Below, piece by piece: positions 11,224 through 21,948 of a DNA stretch of 64,000 nucleotides. The notes below the pieces were generated by a model that was not told the DNA's origin, ran no database searches, and worked only from the letters and a program-made list of their open reading frames with translations. Origin of the DNA: Ustilago trichophora (taxonomy: Eukaryota; Basidiomycota; Ustilaginomycetes; Ustilaginales; Ustilaginaceae); contig OOIN01000014.1 of NCBI GenBank assembly GCA_900323505.1, forward strand, positions 62,001 to 126,000. Reading direction: 5' to 3'. Made by a program: the position numbers and the translations under genes. The stretch's first letter is position 1, and each line of letters starts with the position of its first letter.

Positions 11224-13040
11224 ATGGATATCCTTGGTGAGAATCTTGCCTCACGATCCTGTCCTGGGGGAATTGCGTCGTCATCTTGGCTTCGTTGTAC
11301 TGATGTAATTCCCCGTGCTTGTGCAGAACTCGTTCACGAAGACCAGCGCAAGGAATGTCGACCCTTCGACTGCAAACATCCAGGCTGTCCAAAGGCCTTC
11401 TCGAGGTGAGCAGCAACCACAACTTTACTTGGAAACAACGTAGCCTCTGCTGATCTTGGCTTTGCCACGTTTTCGCCATCGACCCGACATGCGCTTGTCG
11501 TCGACCCTACTCTTGCTGACTCTATGCTGTTTGGATCCGAACGATAGGCGTTCTGATCTGGCTAGGTAAGTTTGATCAGAGATGTGATCGACAGCGACAA
11601 AGGGAAGCCGAAGAAGGACAAAGGAAGCGATGTACCGGTGTTGGGGACTGTTTGGTCTATGCATTCGGCGGTAATGCATGCAAGTTTTTAGCCGCAGTAT
11701 CTTTTGCGGAGCATCAAATTTGGCCCTGTCGAAAAAAGAGCCACGTGGGAAATCGCGCCGAACATGCTGGCCGCATCTTTCGGCTTCTGCTTTCGAACAA
11801 GTTCCCTTTGTTCTGGTTCAGGGCACAAGGGATGCAGGACAGTGATGTTGAAGAACAATACTGACCAAACGAAATTGAACTCTTTCCCCTACACAGACAT
11901 GCTCGCATCCACAGTCAAGAACGCCCCTTTACTTGTCCCTTTCGCGAATGCGGCAAGACGTTCATCCAACGCTCTGCTTTGACCGTCCACATTCGCGTAC
12001 ACACTGGTGAACGTCCTCACGTGTGCGAATCGTGCAGCAAGGCCTTCTCTGATTCGAGCTCGCTGGCACGTCATCGGCGAATCCACACGGGCAGGCGGCC
12101 GTACAAGTGCCTTGTGCCAGGATGTGGTAAATCGTTCTGCCGCAAGACCACCCTCACCAAGCATACCCGTCGCAATCATGCCGATGCCGAGGGCACCTAC
12201 ACTGGTATTGGTGGTCCTACTACCATTATGAGCAATTCGATCTCGATGAATCGATGCTCGCTGCCTCCTCACAGCCGCTCGACGTTCCCGCAGGGTCTCG
12301 AACAGCACTATTTGGCGGGACTCAAGGTTGAAGAGGATGCTTCAGGCGCTTTGTATAGCTTCCACATGCAGCAGCAGCACCAGCACCAGCAGCAGGGGGG
12401 CGAATATCCGGGCACTCCTTACAGTGCTCCTCCGATGTCGTCATGTCCATCGAGCAGCACCATTTACGATGGGTTTGATTTGGGACGTAAATCGAGCGCT
12501 GCCATGTCGGGTTACATGTCGAGCAGTTCGCATAGCTTTCACAGTCCTACTAGCAACAGCAGCCGCATGTGTGCTACGCCGAATGCGTTGACTCCGGCTT
12601 CGGAACTGTCGCAGTTCCCACGTACGCCTGACTTTAGGGATACGAGAGCGTTCGAAACCGTCTCATCGCGTCCTCAGTTTAACCATCTTTCCGTGGCCAA
12701 CATGGCATATGGTGGTGGATGTGGTTCCGAACCGCACACTGCACAGGTAGGAGGTTTCCATAGCTCAGTCATGGCTGCTTCAACTGCATTTTCAATGATG
12801 CCAAATGGTTGCGTCATGGATGGCCAGGATACAAGCAACATCGACCCCAACCTCTGGGATACTGGCGCTTCACCCACAGTCGCCGTTTCAAACCCGCACT
12901 TTTACGAACAACCCAGACAATCTTTCACCCCTCAACAACAGCAGGTCGACTTCAACCAACAATCAAATTCTTACTTTCTCAGATCGACCGCTCATCATCA
13001 ACACCAACATCAGCCTCAGCAACAGGTGGCTTCTTCGTAG
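11224..13040 (+). CDS. Four-finger C2H2 transcription factor, spliced with micro-exons
   Basis: Proposed exons are 11224-11236, 11327-11405, 11548-11565 and 11897-13040, giving 417 residues. Donors are GTGAG, GTGAGC and GTAAGT; acceptors end CAG, TAG and CAG. Spliced fingers: F1 [21 protein letters not shown]2 [21 protein letters not shown]3 [19 protein letters not shown]4 KCLVPGCGKSFCRKTTLTKH, joined by TGERP/TGRRP linkers (about residues 18-130). The 18-nt third exon encodes the recognition helix of F1. Its reality is supported by the paralogue at 26600-29143, which has the same helix in uninterrupted sequence. The C-terminal 280 residues are Ser/Gln/His-rich and end in a Q/H-rich tail, a likely activation region. 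It is presumably a nuclear sequence-specific regulator; its targets are unknown. The 13-nt first exon is the least certain part. Confidence 0.82.
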
Positions 13041-13849
13041 CAAACGAGCTTTTTTCTTTCTTTCTTTTCCTTTCTGGCTCTCGAATACCCTCTTCTCGTT
13101 TTGTTTCGTGTTACAAAGTCTTATACCCCTCAACCCTTTGGTGGTTTTCTGTTTTTGGATGGATCCCCAGTTGCTTGCATGTACATCGCATTTTGCTTTT
13201 TTGCTCATCTTAGCTTTTTATGGATTTGTCTAATTAACTTATATCGTCCACGCTTTTCTCAAAAGTTGAACAAGTTGTTTGGTTGCGGTACAGTCAGGGG
13301 TGCTTGATGAGAGTGCTATCAGAGGTGCAAGGGTTCGGGATTTTTGGAGGAAGGTGTCAGATCGTGTAACTAAAATGAAAAATAGAAAAGAAAAAAGAAT
13401 CTCGGCCCTCGGCAGCAGCGTGTTCGTTGGTTGCTTTTGGATTTTTGCACACTTCTTTGCACCTTCTATCCTTGTTCACGCTTTACCAACCTCCATCTCT
13501 CTCTCTCTCTCTCTTTCTATACTGGCGCTACTTCAAGTGCTTCTTCTCTCCGAAGGAAGACATTTGCGTATAGAAGCTGATCATCGCTGCTCAAACAAAC
13601 GACTTCTGGATTCGGTGGAGTGTCTGGTGTCACTCTGGGACTCTCGGTCTCGTCATTCCTGGATCTGATCTAGTGTCTTGGTCACTGCTGCTTCAGGCTC
13701 TAAACCGAAGGCGCTATCATTCTTGGACCTCGGGTACTATCGCTGTCTGCAGTCTCTGTTGCACTTCAACTTTCATCCTGAAAACATTGTCCGCCTGTCG
13801 GCTCGCAACCTCTCTTCAAATCTCAAAACGTGTTGTTCTGTCTTTCACC
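13041..13849. other. Intergenic and 5' UTR of eIF2B-alpha
   Basis: No gene is seen. A CT dinucleotide tract lies at about 13495-13514, within 400 bp of the eIF2B-alpha start. Reading frames crossing into the downstream gene (from 13673) lack conserved residues. Confidence 0.5.
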
Positions 13850-15064
13850 ATGACTCCAAGCGCAACTTCCTCTTCCACCACCATCCCCACCCTTCTGGCT
13901 CCCTCTAACAGCAGTCATGCGGACGAATTCGACATCATCTCCTGCTACCACTCCCTCCTCTCGTCCAATTCCGAACTTCCCTTCCCCATTGCGGCGATTT
14001 TCGCGCTCTCCGAGCTTGTCTCGAAATCCAAAGCCGCCACGACTTCCGAACTGATGGAGAACATCCGATCCGCATCACAAACGCTCAAGTCATCTCTCGA
14101 GAACCCTGTTCCTGCCACTGCCGGTTTGGATCTATTCACCCGATTCGTCGTCACCAAAAGCTGGGATTCCGGCGACGACTTTGAGGCCCACAAAGCTTCC
14201 CTCGCCAGCCTTGCGCATGAATTCGCCCTTCATACCGTCCCTTCCTGTCGCGAAAAAATTTGCGAACTCGTCCTCCCCTTCATCAAAGATGATAGCGTCG
14301 TTCTTACCCACTCTTACTCTCGTGTAGTCATGCAGGCGCTCAAACATGCCGCCCTGACTCAGCGCAAGAGGATCTCGGTTTACGTCACCGAATCCAGACC
14401 ACATGGTCTAGGGTTGAAAACGTACAACCAGTTGATGCAATATGGAATCCCCTGTACGGTCATCTTGGACTCGGCAGTGGCGTATACAATGCCCAAAGTG
14501 GACCTGGTTTTGACGGGAGCAGAAGGTGTGGTGGAAAGTGGAGGATTTTTAAACGCTGTGGGGACGTATGGTATGGCGATCATTGCAAAAGCTTGTAATA
14601 AGCCATTTTTTGCATTGGCAGAAAGTTTCAAATTTTTAAGAATGTTCCCGTTGAATCAGTACGATCTGCCGACAAATGGGGGAAAAGCAGGAGGAGGGGT
14701 GTTGGCTTTCCCCGATCTCGCTGCCACGGGTGGTGCTAGTGGGAAGGATGCAAAGGTTGAAGAGATGGATGTTCACAACACGCCAAAGTTGAACAATGAT
14801 CAGACAGAATCGAAACAGAGACTCATGTCGAAAGATCAAGAACTCATCAATCCTGCAGTAAGTCATACTATACGCAAATATTTGGTGTTCCACGCTTGGA
14901 TACTAACCACGATCACACACTTTTTCTTTTGTTTTTTGGGATGAATGGAATAGATCGATTATACAACCCCAGACCTGGTCACTTTTTTGTTCAGCGACGT
15001 AGGAGTGCTTACTCCAAGCGGTGTAGGTGATGCTCTGCTTGCTGTTTACGGTGGTGCTGATTGA
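13850..15064 (+). CDS. GCN3: Translation initiation factor eIF2B subunit alpha
   Basis: Two exons, 13850-14857 and 14954-15064 (GTAAGT donor, TAG acceptor), encode 372 residues. Conserved stretches of the eIF2B-alpha/GCN3 family are clear: FDIISCYHSLLSS near the N-terminus, ILTHSYSRVV-like LTHSYSRVVMQALKHAA, YVTESRPHGLGLKTYNQL, DLVLTGAEGVVESGGFLNAV, GTYGMAIIAKACNKPFFALA, and the exon 2 C-terminus FLFSDVGVLTPSGVGDALL ending in AVYGGAD. It is a regulatory subunit of the eIF2B guanine-nucleotide exchange complex that senses phosphorylated eIF2, acting in the cytosol. A Gly/Ala/Asp-rich insertion (about residues 283-330) between the core and the C-terminal block is longer than in typical homologues. 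The final 36 residues require the intron to be removed; without splicing the frame ends in nonconserved sequence. Confidence 0.93.
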
Positions 15065-15777
15065 TTTTAAAGGACGGGTTGGGGGAGATGTTATTCTTTG
15101 AAAAAGGTTCGACAAAGGATAAAATTCAAATACATGCAATCAAAGCAGTTATTGTCACAAGTCCAAACCGAGTGTTGGGCCATCTATGGTGATTGTGAAA
15201 TTTTAGCATCTCGATGCGATGTGGAAAATGCAGCCTTTCGTAGGAAAGAACTTGGTCAAAGTCAAAATCACATTGCAAAAACTTCGTCTTTGGACGTTGC
15301 TTTGTCGTCAACGAGAAACGTATACTAAGTTGATGACATTGTTGATTCTATCAAAAGAAAGGCTTGGTTGAAGCCAGATAGATTTGAACCTTGAGACCCC
15401 TGGACATAGCTTCAGCCCTCAACTTTAGGTTCTTTTGCAAATCTTTACAATCCAAAGCTCAATCATACCCAACTTTAATTTTCAAACCATATGTTTTGAG
15501 AGTGAGAGGGTTGACAATCCCTCACAACCTTTGATTGCTTTTTTTTTGAAAGCAGGTAAGGATGGTTCGGTTTGGTAAAGCTAACTCACGCAAAATCGAA
15601 TCGTGTCCATAGAAATGAGAGAATACTGTACTGTACGCTGAATGCAACATGTTGACAGACTTGATATACCAGCATTGTATCACCAACACAGAAACAATAC
15701 GCCTATCCTACAAAATCCCCCGCAGAAACATTCCCCAACGTGAGAGAAGCAGTTAAAATCTTCCACATGCTAACGTA
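15065..15777. other. Intergenic between eIF2B-alpha and the pogo element
   Basis: No gene is seen. A tandem TACTGTACTGTA occurs near 15624. A minus-strand GGTTCAAATC word at about 15381-15390 resembles a Pol III B box, but no tRNA fold surrounds it. Confidence 0.4.
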
Positions 15778-18033
15778 ATTCATGTATTAGTCGCGCGCCT
15801 GTATTAATCGCGCACTGACCAATTTCAAAAATCCCCACCGTGTTTGATGGTAGTGACTTGCATGATGGTGTCCGCATTGTTTGTGCCTTACATGAGCCCC
15901 ACCAACTTGCATTCTGTTCCGACCTTCGGCATCAACCTTATCACAATCACTGCCGACATCTGTAATCAAACCAATACAAACAGCATTTCTCACATTGCAA
16001 TGACAACACCATCAATTTCAAAGCGCTCCACTGCATCTCGTGCTGCTCGTGCTGCTGATCGTGATCAACAAGAAGCTCGGCTTCAACAAGCAGCTGCTGA
16101 GCTTGGCAATGGAACATTCTCCAGCATCCGTAAAGCAGCGGCTGCAAACAGTGTGCCTGAGTCAACACTGTGTGGCCGACTTTCCGGTGTTCCGACAATC
16201 AGGGAAGGTCATGCTTCCATGCAGGCACTTACGCCTGCAGCGGAGACAGCACTTCTGGAACACATTCGGCGCTGTGCCTGCAGCGGCTTTCCTTTGACGC
16301 CGGCGCAGATCAAAGACTACGCAAACACCGTCTCACGTGGCATTCCCGGCTGCACTGATGCTCCCGACGTCGGACGGAATTGGCTCCAAGGGTTCCTGCT
16401 TCGGCATCCAAGCATCCGCTCTCATTGGTCACGGTGTCTTGATAATGCCCGGCTCACTGGAACAGACGCTAATGGAATACAAGCATGGTATCAACAATTA
16501 GGCAGGATTGTGAATGAATACAGTGTGCTATCAACGAATATATACAATATGGATGAAACCGGATTCCGGTTTGGTCAAGGTGGTTCCGAGCGGGTAATCG
16601 TACCTTCCGGCGATCAAGCAGCCCGGTTTAAGGCACAGCCAGGAACCCGAGAATCGGCCACGGCAATTGAATGCATCGGAACGGGTGGCCAGATACTTCC
16701 GCCGGTGATCATCACCAAAGGCGCAAGCCACATGGTTGGCGAACACCGGAAAATGGCAAATGTTCCTGCATCTTGGCACTTTGCAAAGACCGACAGAGGC
16801 TGGACCACACAAGAGCTTGCCGTTGATTGGCTGAAAACAGTGTTTGACGCCAACACTACGCCCTCGACGCCATCGGAGTGGCGTTTGTTGATCATCGACG
16901 GCCACAATTCACACACCAGTACCGAGTTCCTGGTCACTGCATGGAATCGCCGTATCATTCCGTTCTGCTTCCCGGCACATTCGACGCACATCATGCAGCC
17001 GCTTGATGTCTCGGTGTTTGGTCCTGTCAGCGCCGCATACAAACAAATAATCAACAACCTTGCTCCTCAATCAATCTCGGATGTCAACAGATCTCAGTTT
17101 GTGACATTCTACGCCCAGGCACGAGCAAAGGCCCTTACGCCAACTGCAGCCCGAAAAGCATTCGCCGACTGTGGAATTGCGGTTAAACCTAATGCCGAGA
17201 AGGTGCTTAACCGACTTGCCGGGCATCAGCAAGCTCAACGGACCGGAACAACACAGCAATCGCCGCTGCAGGAACGCCTTCCACCGCAAACAAGTACGGC
17301 GGTAAGCTCGGCGCTCGACGCCTTCAGGCACGAACCGAATCCTCGGGATGCAAAAGCAATCAAACAAACTCTCATGCAGGCATATGAACGTCCACATGCA
17401 ACAATCTCGGTTCTAGAAGCCGAGAATAAGCTTCTTCAGGAACAGGAGGACCGGCGGCGGCATGCAGCAAAGAAAATGCGGGGTAAGAAGAAAGTTGGTG
17501 ATCAAATGATATTATCCAAAGATATCATGATCACTCGTCAGCATGCAGAGCAGGAGCTAGTCCGGAAAAAGCCAGCAATTGCCGCTCGGCAGAAACAGGA
17601 ACGGAGGAAGAAACAGCGACAGCAGGAGAAGCGGGTGGTACTACCACCTCCTGCTATGATCAATGATCGCGACGAAGCATGTGCTGATAACAATAATGGT
17701 GCCTCAGCATCAACAACACATCCAACCACATCAGCAAGGCAAGATATCATTGACATTCTTGATGATGGTGAGCCTCTCAGCCCCGTTGAAGACAACGATA
17801 TTGATCCTGCCTGCTTCTACGATAGTGTTCCTGTAACAAGCTCATCACGTGTCAAGCTCTAACCTTCTCTCAGTATTCATGTACCTTAATCTCTCACGTG
17901 GTTCTCATTGAAGTTTGATGTTCTTTCATTCACCGAGGACTGTGCTCACGATCAATGCCAAGTACTACCATCAGTTTCAATTTCAAGGTTTGAGAATGCG
18001 CGACTAATACGGGCGCGCGACTAATACATGAAT
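15778..18033 (+). mobile_element. Pogo/Fot1-type DNA transposon, apparently complete
   Basis: The element is 2256 bp, bounded by terminal inverted repeats and flanked by TA (15776-15777 and 18034-18035), the target duplication expected of Tc1/mariner-pogo elements. The ends begin ATTCATGTATTAGTCGCG and continue through a second TGTATTA(A/G)TCGCGC unit. Across about 37 bp the two ends differ at only two or three positions. Each end thus holds a direct repeat of the same roughly 14-nt word, probably a double transposase-binding site. The flanking host bases AACG and CGTT are also palindromic. The element sits between the convergent eIF2B-alpha and DRS1 genes, with its right end only about 100 bp from the DRS1 stop codon. 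An intact transposase and near-identical ends suggest a recent insertion. Confidence 0.9.
16000..17862 (+). CDS. Pogo-family transposase (CENP-B-like, DD35D)
   Basis: Encodes 620 residues from the ATG at 16000 (MTTPSISKRSTASRAARAAD); an in-frame ATG at 15844 would add 52 residues. The N-terminus has a Psq-type helix-turn-helix (FSSIRKAAAANSVPESTL) followed by a CENP-B-type DNA-binding region (LTPAQIKDYA to GRNWLQGFLLRHPSI). The DDE_1 catalytic core shows NMDETGFRFG, LLIIDGHNSH and HIMQPLDVSVFGP; the second and third Asp are separated by 35 residues. A basic, Gln/Lys-rich C-terminal region follows. No internal stop or frameshift is seen, so the enzyme could be functional. It would act in the nucleus on the inverted repeats that flank it. 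Confidence 0.93.
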   Translation: MTTPSISKRSTASRAARAADRDQQEARLQQAAAELGNGTFSSIRKAAAANSVPESTLCGRLSGVPTIREGHASMQALTPAAETALLEHIRRCACSGFPLTPAQIKDYANTVSRGIPGCTDAPDVGRNWLQGFLLRHPSIRSHWSRCLDNARLTGTDANGIQAWYQQLGRIVNEYSVLSTNIYNMDETGFRFGQGGSERVIVPSGDQAARFKAQPGTRESATAIECIGTGGQILPPVIITKGASHMVGEHRKMANVPASWHFAKTDRGWTTQELAVDWLKTVFDANTTPSTPSEWRLLIIDGHNSHTSTEFLVTAWNRRIIPFCFPAHSTHIMQPLDVSVFGPVSAAYKQIINNLAPQSISDVNRSQFVTFYAQARAKALTPTAARKAFADCGIAVKPNAEKVLNRLAGHQQAQRTGTTQQSPLQERLPPQTSTAVSSALDAFRHEPNPRDAKAIKQTLMQAYERPHATISVLEAENKLLQEQEDRRRHAAKKMRGKKKVGDQMILSKDIMITRQHAEQELVRKKPAIAARQKQERRKKQRQQEKRVVLPPPAMINDRDEACADNNNGASASTTHPTTSARQDIIDILDDGEPLSPVEDNDIDPACFYDSVPVTSSSRVKL

Positions 18034-18132
18034 TACGTTCTGCCAAAACACACAATTCTGTTGAAAGTCTAGAGTAAACGTTATACGATTCATCATTGTC
18101 AGATTCGGGTGTGCGTTTAAAAAAAGAAAGAT

Positions 18133-20907
18133 TCAACGGCGCTTCTTATCACCCAAATCTCTACTGAAGGAACTCTTTGTCTTTCTACCCCCTGCTCCAC
18201 CTACACTTGCTCCTCCTCCACCAGCGTTTCCCTTCTTTCCCTTTCCTCTACCCTTGTTCATCACTTTAACAGGAGCAACACCCAACTTTGTGGGTCGTTG
18301 AGCCTTTTTAGCCGCCCTGATACCGGCATCCAAACTACCTCCACTAGCCGTCATTGCACCACTGCTACCCTGCGCTTCCTTCTTCTCCCTCTCAATTTCT
18401 TCGCGCATCATCTTGCTACGTCTCTTTTTCCTACTTAGACCAGCGTATTTATCCCTACCCTCTTTGCCAGTAGTCTTCTTGCCAGCGGCTGACATAGTAG
18501 CTTCGTACGCAGCTTTCGAGACGGCAGCAGCGGCATCTTTATCGGTACCGGATTGGAACCAGGTTCTCTTGGGTCGAGAGAAGATTTCATCCGCGTGAGC
18601 TGCCATATTCTCGCCCTTTTTGAGTTCCATCTCTGCAATGCGTAACGCTTTCTCCTCCTTCTCCTCGCGAAGAACCGCATCGACCTCGGGTTTGAGCTCT
18701 TCTAGCGTAGCCAGCATTTTAGAGGCAACGGCAGCGGGGATGATGCGGTGCTTAATCTGTTCAGCGGTGGATTTCTTGATGGCGAGCTTGAGCATTCGTC
18801 GATCAGCTTCTCCGACCAGAGTGACTGCTCGACCGTTGCGTCCTGCACGAGCAGTACGACCAACTCGATGGAGATAGGCTTCAAACTGTCCAGGCATGTC
18901 GTAGTTGATGACGGTTTGGACACCTTTGATGTCGAGACCGCGCGAGGCGAGGTCAGTGGCGATGAGGAAGTCGACTTTGCCATCTCGGAAGGCGGTGAGG
19001 GCGTCAATACGCTGTTCTTGCGACAAGTCACCGTGAAGTTCACCGGCAGAAAGGGAGAGGAGTCCAAAGACGATCTTGAGTTGATGGGCAAGCTTCTTGG
19101 AGCGAACAAAGATGATGACTTGGCTGGTAAAGGTTCGAGTGCAGAGCGCTAGGAGTAGGGCTGGTCGTTGGGCATCTTCGCTCTTCCTTCCGCCCGAGAC
19201 AGCGGTGGAGTTGGAGTTGGAGCCGGATTCGGATTCGATGCCGGCAAGGCCGTCTGCTCCAGCAACGCCGCCGGTGGAGGTACCGCGGACTCGAACAAAT
19301 TCTTGAATGAGTTTCTTGGCTGTTGTTCGTTTAGGGTCAACAAAGAGGCGCACGGGACGCTTAAGTGACAATCGGACAAGCTGCTCGACATCGTCGGTCA
19401 TGGTGGCTGAGAAGAGCATTGTCTGTCTAGCCCCCTTAGGGCAGCTCTTTACGATCTCATTCAACTCGTCTGCGAAACCGTCTTCGAGCATTCGATCCGC
19501 CTCGTCCATGACCAGAATCTCGATGTCGTCCAACGTAAAACTGGCCGAGTTACGGACGTGGTCGATGAGCCTACCCGGGGTAGCGATCACCACTTCAGGC
19601 CTGAGCTTCAACTCGGCCTCCTGAGATTTGACCGACAATCCACCGACACAGAGACAGAAGCGAATGTCGGTGAACTTGGCGATGCTCTTACCGACCGAGT
19701 AGCACTGGATTGCCAACTCTCGGGTGGGGGCAAGAATGAGGACTCGGGATTTAGCTTCTTCAGCACGACCTTTGGCGCGCCAGGTCAGACGCTCGATGGT
19801 GGGGATCATGAAGGCGGCAGTTTTACCGGAACCTGTCACGGCACCCGCAACAATGTCTTTGCCGGCGAGGGCGATGGGGATGGTGCGAGACTGGATGGGG
19901 GTGGGCTTGTGGAACGAAAGCGAGGAAAGGGCACGTAGGACCGGGCGCGAGAGGGAGAAGCTGGCGAAGGATGAGTCGGCGTCGTTGGCCGACTTTTTCG
20001 AGGAAATGGTGGCGGGTTCGTCAGCGAAGAATGCAGCCTTCTTGGCTTTTTCTTGCTCGGTCTCGGAGTCGGAATCGTCGTCGCTCGAATGGGAGTCTTG
20101 GTCTTGTTCGGCTTGCACTTGGTCAGATTGGTCGTCATCGGAGGCGTCGCTGTCGTCTGAGCTGAGTGGGTCTTCTTCGCTGTCGACCTCGGCTGCGTCT
20201 TCTTCATCAGATTCGTCACCGGCGATCTTACCACCGTCTCCACCAAATCGGTCGATGTCCTCATCTTCGTCCTCGTCGCTATCTCCGTACTCGGCAAACT
20301 TGATATCGTCATCCAGATTATCCTCGTCGTCTTCTTCGTCATCCTCCTCTGCATTCTCCTCTTCATCTTCTTGATCGAGCATCAGTTCCGGCCTGTTTTT
20401 CCTTCTCTTCTCAATTATATCGTCCACATTGAGCTTCTTATGCATTCGATGACCTGTGACGCTCATATCCCAACCGTTCTGTTCCGCACCCGGGTAGTCA
20501 GCCCCGGAGCCATCTCCAAAGATGTCGAACTCGAAATCCCTATCGAGCGCCATGCCATCCTTTGCCGCGGCACCGGCGCCACTCTTTGCCTTGTTGACGA
20601 CGGATTCAACAATCTTCTCCTTTCCCACGAGATGTGCCTTCTCCTTGCGCTTGCGCTGGTTTTTGGTCAGCTTCTCGTCTGCAACTGGCTCCTCTTCGGC
20701 CTCGGGCTCGGACTCGGACTCAGGAGCAGCGTCAGGGTCGGCAGCATCAAAGTCGGGAACCTCATCGTCCGAGTCGAGGGTCATGATAAAGTCGTCATCG
20801 CTGCGCTTGGCGCCTTTTGTGGATTTCTTCTGTGGTGTGTTGGAGATGGAGGAGGTTGAGGCGGCTTTGCGCTTGGCCGCAGGGCCAGGCTTGTGCTGAG
20901 CTGGCAT
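18133..20907 (-). CDS. DRS1: DRS1-type nucleolar DEAD-box RNA helicase
   Basis: Encodes 924 residues from the ATG at 20907. The first 320 residues are highly acidic with Asp/Glu/Ser runs and basic patches, as in Drs1/DDX27. The helicase core has all motifs: Q motif (FHKPTPIQSRTIPIAL), Walker A (AVTGSGKT), PTRELA, ATPGRLIDH, VMDEADRML, SATMT, FVRSKK, ATDLASRGLD and HRVGRTARAGR. Between the RecA lobes lies a Gly/Ser-rich insertion of about 40 residues. The C-terminus is Lys/Arg/Gly-rich ([15 protein letters not shown]) and ends DKKRR, consistent with nucleolar location. Drs1 is needed for 60S ribosomal subunit assembly. The overall architecture distinguishes it from other DEAD-box families, but paralogue confusion is possible. 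It shares a roughly 1 kb divergent promoter with the ornithine aminotransferase gene. Confidence 0.9.
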   Translation of the reverse strand: MPAQHKPGPAAKRKAASTSSISNTPQKKSTKGAKRSDDDFIMTLDSDDEVPDFDAADPDAAPESESEPEAEEEPVADEKLTKNQRKRKEKAHLVGKEKIVESVVNKAKSGAGAAAKDGMALDRDFEFDIFGDGSGADYPGAEQNGWDMSVTGHRMHKKLNVDDIIEKRRKNRPELMLDQEDEEENAEEDDEEDDEDNLDDDIKFAEYGDSDEDEDEDIDRFGGDGGKIAGDESDEEDAAEVDSEEDPLSSDDSDASDDDQSDQVQAEQDQDSHSSDDDSDSETEQEKAKKAAFFADEPATISSKKSANDADSSFASFSLSRPVLRALSSLSFHKPTPIQSRTIPIALAGKDIVAGAVTGSGKTAAFMIPTIERLTWRAKGRAEEAKSRVLILAPTRELAIQCYSVGKSIAKFTDIRFCLCVGGLSVKSQEAELKLRPEVVIATPGRLIDHVRNSASFTLDDIEILVMDEADRMLEDGFADELNEIVKSCPKGARQTMLFSATMTDDVEQLVRLSLKRPVRLFVDPKRTTAKKLIQEFVRVRGTSTGGVAGADGLAGIESESGSNSNSTAVSGGRKSEDAQRPALLLALCTRTFTSQVIIFVRSKKLAHQLKIVFGLLSLSAGELHGDLSQEQRIDALTAFRDGKVDFLIATDLASRGLDIKGVQTVINYDMPGQFEAYLHRVGRTARAGRNGRAVTLVGEADRRMLKLAIKKSTAEQIKHRIIPAAVASKMLATLEELKPEVDAVLREEKEEKALRIAEMELKKGENMAAHADEIFSRPKRTWFQSGTDKDAAAAVSKAAYEATMSAAGKKTTGKEGRDKYAGLSRKKRRSKMMREEIEREKKEAQGSSGAMTASGGSLDAGIRAAKKAQRPTKLGVAPVKVMNKGRGKGKKGNAGGGGASVGGAGGRKTKSSFSRDLGDKKRR

Positions 20908-21948
20908 TGTGGGTTGGGCCTGCCAGGCTCTGCTGGTTGTGTAGGAATGTGGTTGTGGTTGAGATTGATATAATGTTCAATCCTTGCTACTCCTTTCTTG
21001 GGTGATATGAATGTGAGAAAGACAGGTTGGTAGGCAAGGAGTAGATGGAGTGACACGAGGATGAGTACAAGATGAGAAGATGTTCAAGAAGAAAGTTGCA
21101 CGGGAAAATGTGTGCGTGTGGAGCATTTGCTGCCAAATTTCACTTTTTTTTTCCCTTTTCTTTTGCCGCTCCGCCCTTTGCAAAGAAATAGAAAAATTCG
21201 CGACTCGATGTTGGACCCTTTGGCCATCTGCGATCATGTACTCGATTCATCCCCGATTTTGATTTGATTGCTCAATTTGTTAGGCCGCTTCCTTCTTGCG
21301 TGAGATTCGACATCCGAACAAGTAGCCGGAGGCGACGCGACGCTTTCCGCCAGAGGTTCCGCCAGGGTGTCTGGCGTAAAGGGTTTTTCCGGTTGTGTGG
21401 GGTCAGAGTGCGAGTTGCCGTGCTGATATCCGTTTGGGCAATACAGGTACAGTACAGTAACGTATCTGGGCGCGCGTCACTTTGGCCTCTCTTGGCATTT
21501 CGATTGTTGATGAGAGATTGCTATCTCGTAGTCCGGACCCTCTCGGGCTGATTGTGCTGCTGAGCACTTTCAGCTGACAGCCACTTAGCGTGAGCCAATT
21601 TGGCTTGACTTTTCATGGAAACTCAACTGAGCCAAATCCACTCTCTCGTCCCACTCCCTTCATCTTCATCATCATTATCAGTACAGCTGGGATTGATTGC
21701 CGGTCTAGCAACCGGATTTGACTTGACTCTGACGCTGCCAAACCACTTTGCTGGCTTTCTCTCTATCTCCTTCGATTACTCATACACACACACCCTCACA
21801 CACAGAGAGAGAGAGAGAGAGAGCACAATCTGCTCGGTTGAGCTGTCAAGCAAAAGACATATAAACTCACCATCCTTGGCTTTTGTGTCATCTTCTCAAC
21901 CCTATCACATCCCCCTCTCACACAACGAAAATATAATCTATATTCAAA
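20908..21948. promoter_or_regulatory. Divergent promoter region of DRS1 and CAR2
   Basis: About 1 kb between divergent start codons. It contains TACAGTACAGTA near 21448 and a (CA)n/(GA)n tract at about 21783-21823, roughly 125 bp before the aminotransferase ATG. No individual operator could be assigned. Confidence 0.45.

Noticed and set aside
15361..15420. Minus-strand GGTTCAAATC suggesting a tRNA T arm
   Set aside because: T stem and acceptor stem do not pair, and no A box at the right distance.
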